Assembly (NCBI GenBank): GCA_044227925.1
Contig: JBGAVW010000020.1
Location: 1 to 64,000 of the forward strand
Reading direction: 5' to 3'
DNA length: 64,000 nucleotides
Origin: JADJLQ01 sp044227925
GTDB taxonomy: Bacteria > Bacteroidota > Bacteroidia > Chitinophagales > Saprospiraceae
Positions within the stretch are counted from its first letter, which is position 1. Every line of letters starts with the position of its first letter. The notes beneath the pieces are model-generated. The model saw only the letters and a list, made by a program, of their open reading frames with translations. It was not told the DNA's origin and ran no database searches. This document shows, piece after piece, positions 62,677-64,000 of this stretch. A program made the position numbers and the translations under genes.

Positions 62677-64000
62677 ATGACTGTGAAACAAAGGGCTTTA
62701 CTCAATCGAGAATATGTAGATTATAAAGTGCAATTTCCTATCAATATAGTTCAATTTGGTACTGGAGTACTGCTACGCGGACTGGTAGATTATATATTTC
62801 AATTGGCAAATAATAACGGAGCGGAGAATGCGGTTGCTATGGTCAAATCCACTTCTGCAGAAACCCAGTCTTTTAAAGCCCAGGATGGTTTATATACTAT
62901 AGTATCATCTGGTTTAAATGCAGACTTAAATCAAAGCACTGACAGTACACTAATCCGTTGTATACAGGATATATTAAGTGCTGAAAATGAATGGGCTAAG
63001 CTGGAGGCAGTATTTACTTCCGATTCACTTTCATTGGTAGTATCCAATGTGACTGAAGCCGGTTTGATATATGATCCCAAAATAAAGAACTCGGTTCCGG
63101 TTGGTTATCCGGCAAAACTGACCCATCTTTTATACAAAAGATATCTAGCCTTTGGCGGTGACCCTGCTAAAGGTTTGATTATAATTCCGACTGAATTACT
63201 AGTTGATAATGGTAAAATACTTTACCAATTTGTCCAGCAACATTCGTACGAAATGGGCTACCCGGACGATTTCAGATCCTGGTTGGAGAATTCTTGTTTT
63301 TTCTGCGACTCCCTGGTAGATCGGATAGTACCCGGAAAATGGACAGATAATCCAAATTTTACTCTGCCATATATCGATAATTTGGCAGTTGCCACAGAGC
63401 CATATTATTTGTGGGCTGTAAAAGGGAACCATTTTGTCAATGAATATTTTAATAAATACAAAGGAATAAAGGGATTCGTCGTCACAGAAGATCTTACACC
63501 GTATCGGGAGCAAAAACTGAGACTATTAAATGGATGTCATACCTTGTTAACACCTATAGCATATGCGCTGGGCTGTAAAACGGTTGAGGAAATGATAAAT
63601 AGTCCAATGCTATATTCCTTCTTCATTCAAGTGGTAGAAACAGAAATATTACCTACCCTAAAAAACATAAGCCCTACAGCTGCAGAATTTTACAAGCACA
63701 TGACTTCCAGATGGAAAAACCCATCTATAAAACATGAACTAAAGTCGATCCTGGCACAATCCGTCACCAAAATGCAGATCAGAAACGGAGATACATTTAT
63801 TAGATTTTACGAAGAATTTGAATACTTACCTCCATTTCTTACCTTTGGATTTGCAATTTTTTTACGAGTATACCAGCCTAAGGTGATTGATAAAAATACA
63901 TATTTAAGTGAAGGCAATCCATTTCCGTTGATTGAATTTAATGATCAAAAAGCAGAGGCTTTGTACTCCTATTGGCATAAAATGTCCCATGCTGATCAAA
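62677..64000 (+). CDS. uxaB: Tagaturonate reductase (altronate oxidoreductase), 3' truncated by the window
   Basis: Open from an ATG at 62677 to the window end (441 codons, no stop). The mannitol-dehydrogenase-family NAD domain opens with INIVQFGTGVLLRGLVDY, and SNVTEAGLIYDP, GGDPAKGLIIIPTELL, then the catalytic region with CDSLVDRIVPG and KLRLLNGCHTLLTPIA (Lys and His) follow. This is the layout of UxaB, which reduces tagaturonate to altronate in galacturonate catabolism. Other steps (uxaA, uxaC, kdgK) would lie beyond the window; the aldolase at 3059 could serve the last step. Confidence 0.88.
   Translation, partial: MTVKQRALLNREYVDYKVQFPINIVQFGTGVLLRGLVDYIFQLANNNGAENAVAMVKSTSAETQSFKAQDGLYTIVSSGLNADLNQSTDSTLIRCIQDILSAENEWAKLEAVFTSDSLSLVVSNVTEAGLIYDPKIKNSVPVGYPAKLTHLLYKRYLAFGGDPAKGLIIIPTELLVDNGKILYQFVQQHSYEMGYPDDFRSWLENSCFFCDSLVDRIVPGKWTDNPNFTLPYIDNLAVATEPYYLWAVKGNHFVNEYFNKYKGIKGFVVTEDLTPYREQKLRLLNGCHTLLTPIAYALGCKTVEEMINSPMLYSFFIQVVETEILPTLKNISPTAAEFYKHMTSRWKNPSIKHELKSILAQSVTKMQIRNGDTFIRFYEEFEYLPPFLTFGFAIFLRVYQPKVIDKNTYLSEGNPFPLIEFNDQKAEALYSYWHKMSHADQ

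Overview
The window looks like a chromosomal segment of a Bacteroidota member, probably from the Saprospiria/Chitinophagia side. Four lines of evidence point there: several very large secreted proteins with C-terminal type IX secretion (T9SS type A) sorting domains, AT-rich DNA, many TAnnTTTG-type -7 promoter boxes, and almost no Shine-Dalgarno-like sequences. The KDO-activating enzyme KdsB and a TolC-type outer-membrane protein show a Gram-negative envelope. No CRISPR array, insertion sequence, prophage or rRNA operon was seen. Most of the window is housekeeping and envelope genes, with accessory secreted giants between them.  Layout. 1-1.2 kb: 3' end of a BNR/Asp-box T9SS protein, then 700 bp holding decayed coding remnants and a candidate small RNA. 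1.9-4.6 kb: aminotransferase, KDPG-type aldolase, a 41-residue membrane ORF, a strong bidirectional hairpin and a low-molecular-weight tyrosine phosphatase. 4.7-7.1 kb: feoA-feoB ferrous iron uptake with a dyad at the promoter. 7.1-12.5 kb (minus): M20 dipeptidase, FKBP isomerase, trmD, a 5'-nucleotidase-type phosphatase and prmC. 12.6-17.5 kb: cytidine deaminase, then an adaptor / MacB-like permease / TolC efflux operon with no ATPase gene. 17.5-26.7 kb: kdsB, a LysM cell-wall protein, a cystathionine beta-synthase-type enzyme with a long leader, ZIP metal transporter, PAP2 phosphatase, galE, a Tat-exported molybdenum hydroxylase pair and a phosphoesterase. 26.8-31.8 kb: a 1671-residue secreted protein with dockerin-like and cohesin-like segments.  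32-38.6 kb: EEP nuclease/phosphatase, methyltransferase, proline dehydrogenase with aroE, a lipoprotein, tRNA-Leu(UAA) and tRNA-Gly(GCC) separated by a terminator, a DUF4920 lipoprotein and a secreted MORN-repeat caspase-like protease. 38.7-42.9 kb: three-gene periplasmic folding operon (two parvulin/SurA proteins around a lipoprotein). 42.9-49.8 kb: two tandem paralogous giants built from 8 and 10 copies of a roughly 110-residue cysteine-bearing module that I do not recognise. 50.2-58.6 kb: phosphoesterase, small lipoprotein, membrane protein, topA, a Nudix-like protein without the Nudix box, purC, a TolB-like propeller, a small P-loop kinase and an unknown gene. 58.6-64 kb: sugar isomerase, cytochrome c/PQQ-type sugar dehydrogenase, GH51 arabinofuranosidase and the 5' part of tagaturonate reductase, which together suggest use of plant cell-wall sugars.  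Working together: FeoAB and ZIP handle metals. KdsB, GalE, PAP2, the SurA-like set and the TolC operon serve the envelope. The 59-64 kb genes form a carbohydrate locus. The giant T9SS proteins and the MORN-caspase are the least explained parts. The clearest regulatory pattern is how often a TAnnTTT(G/A) box lies only a few bases before the start codon, which implies leaderless or very short-leader transcripts.
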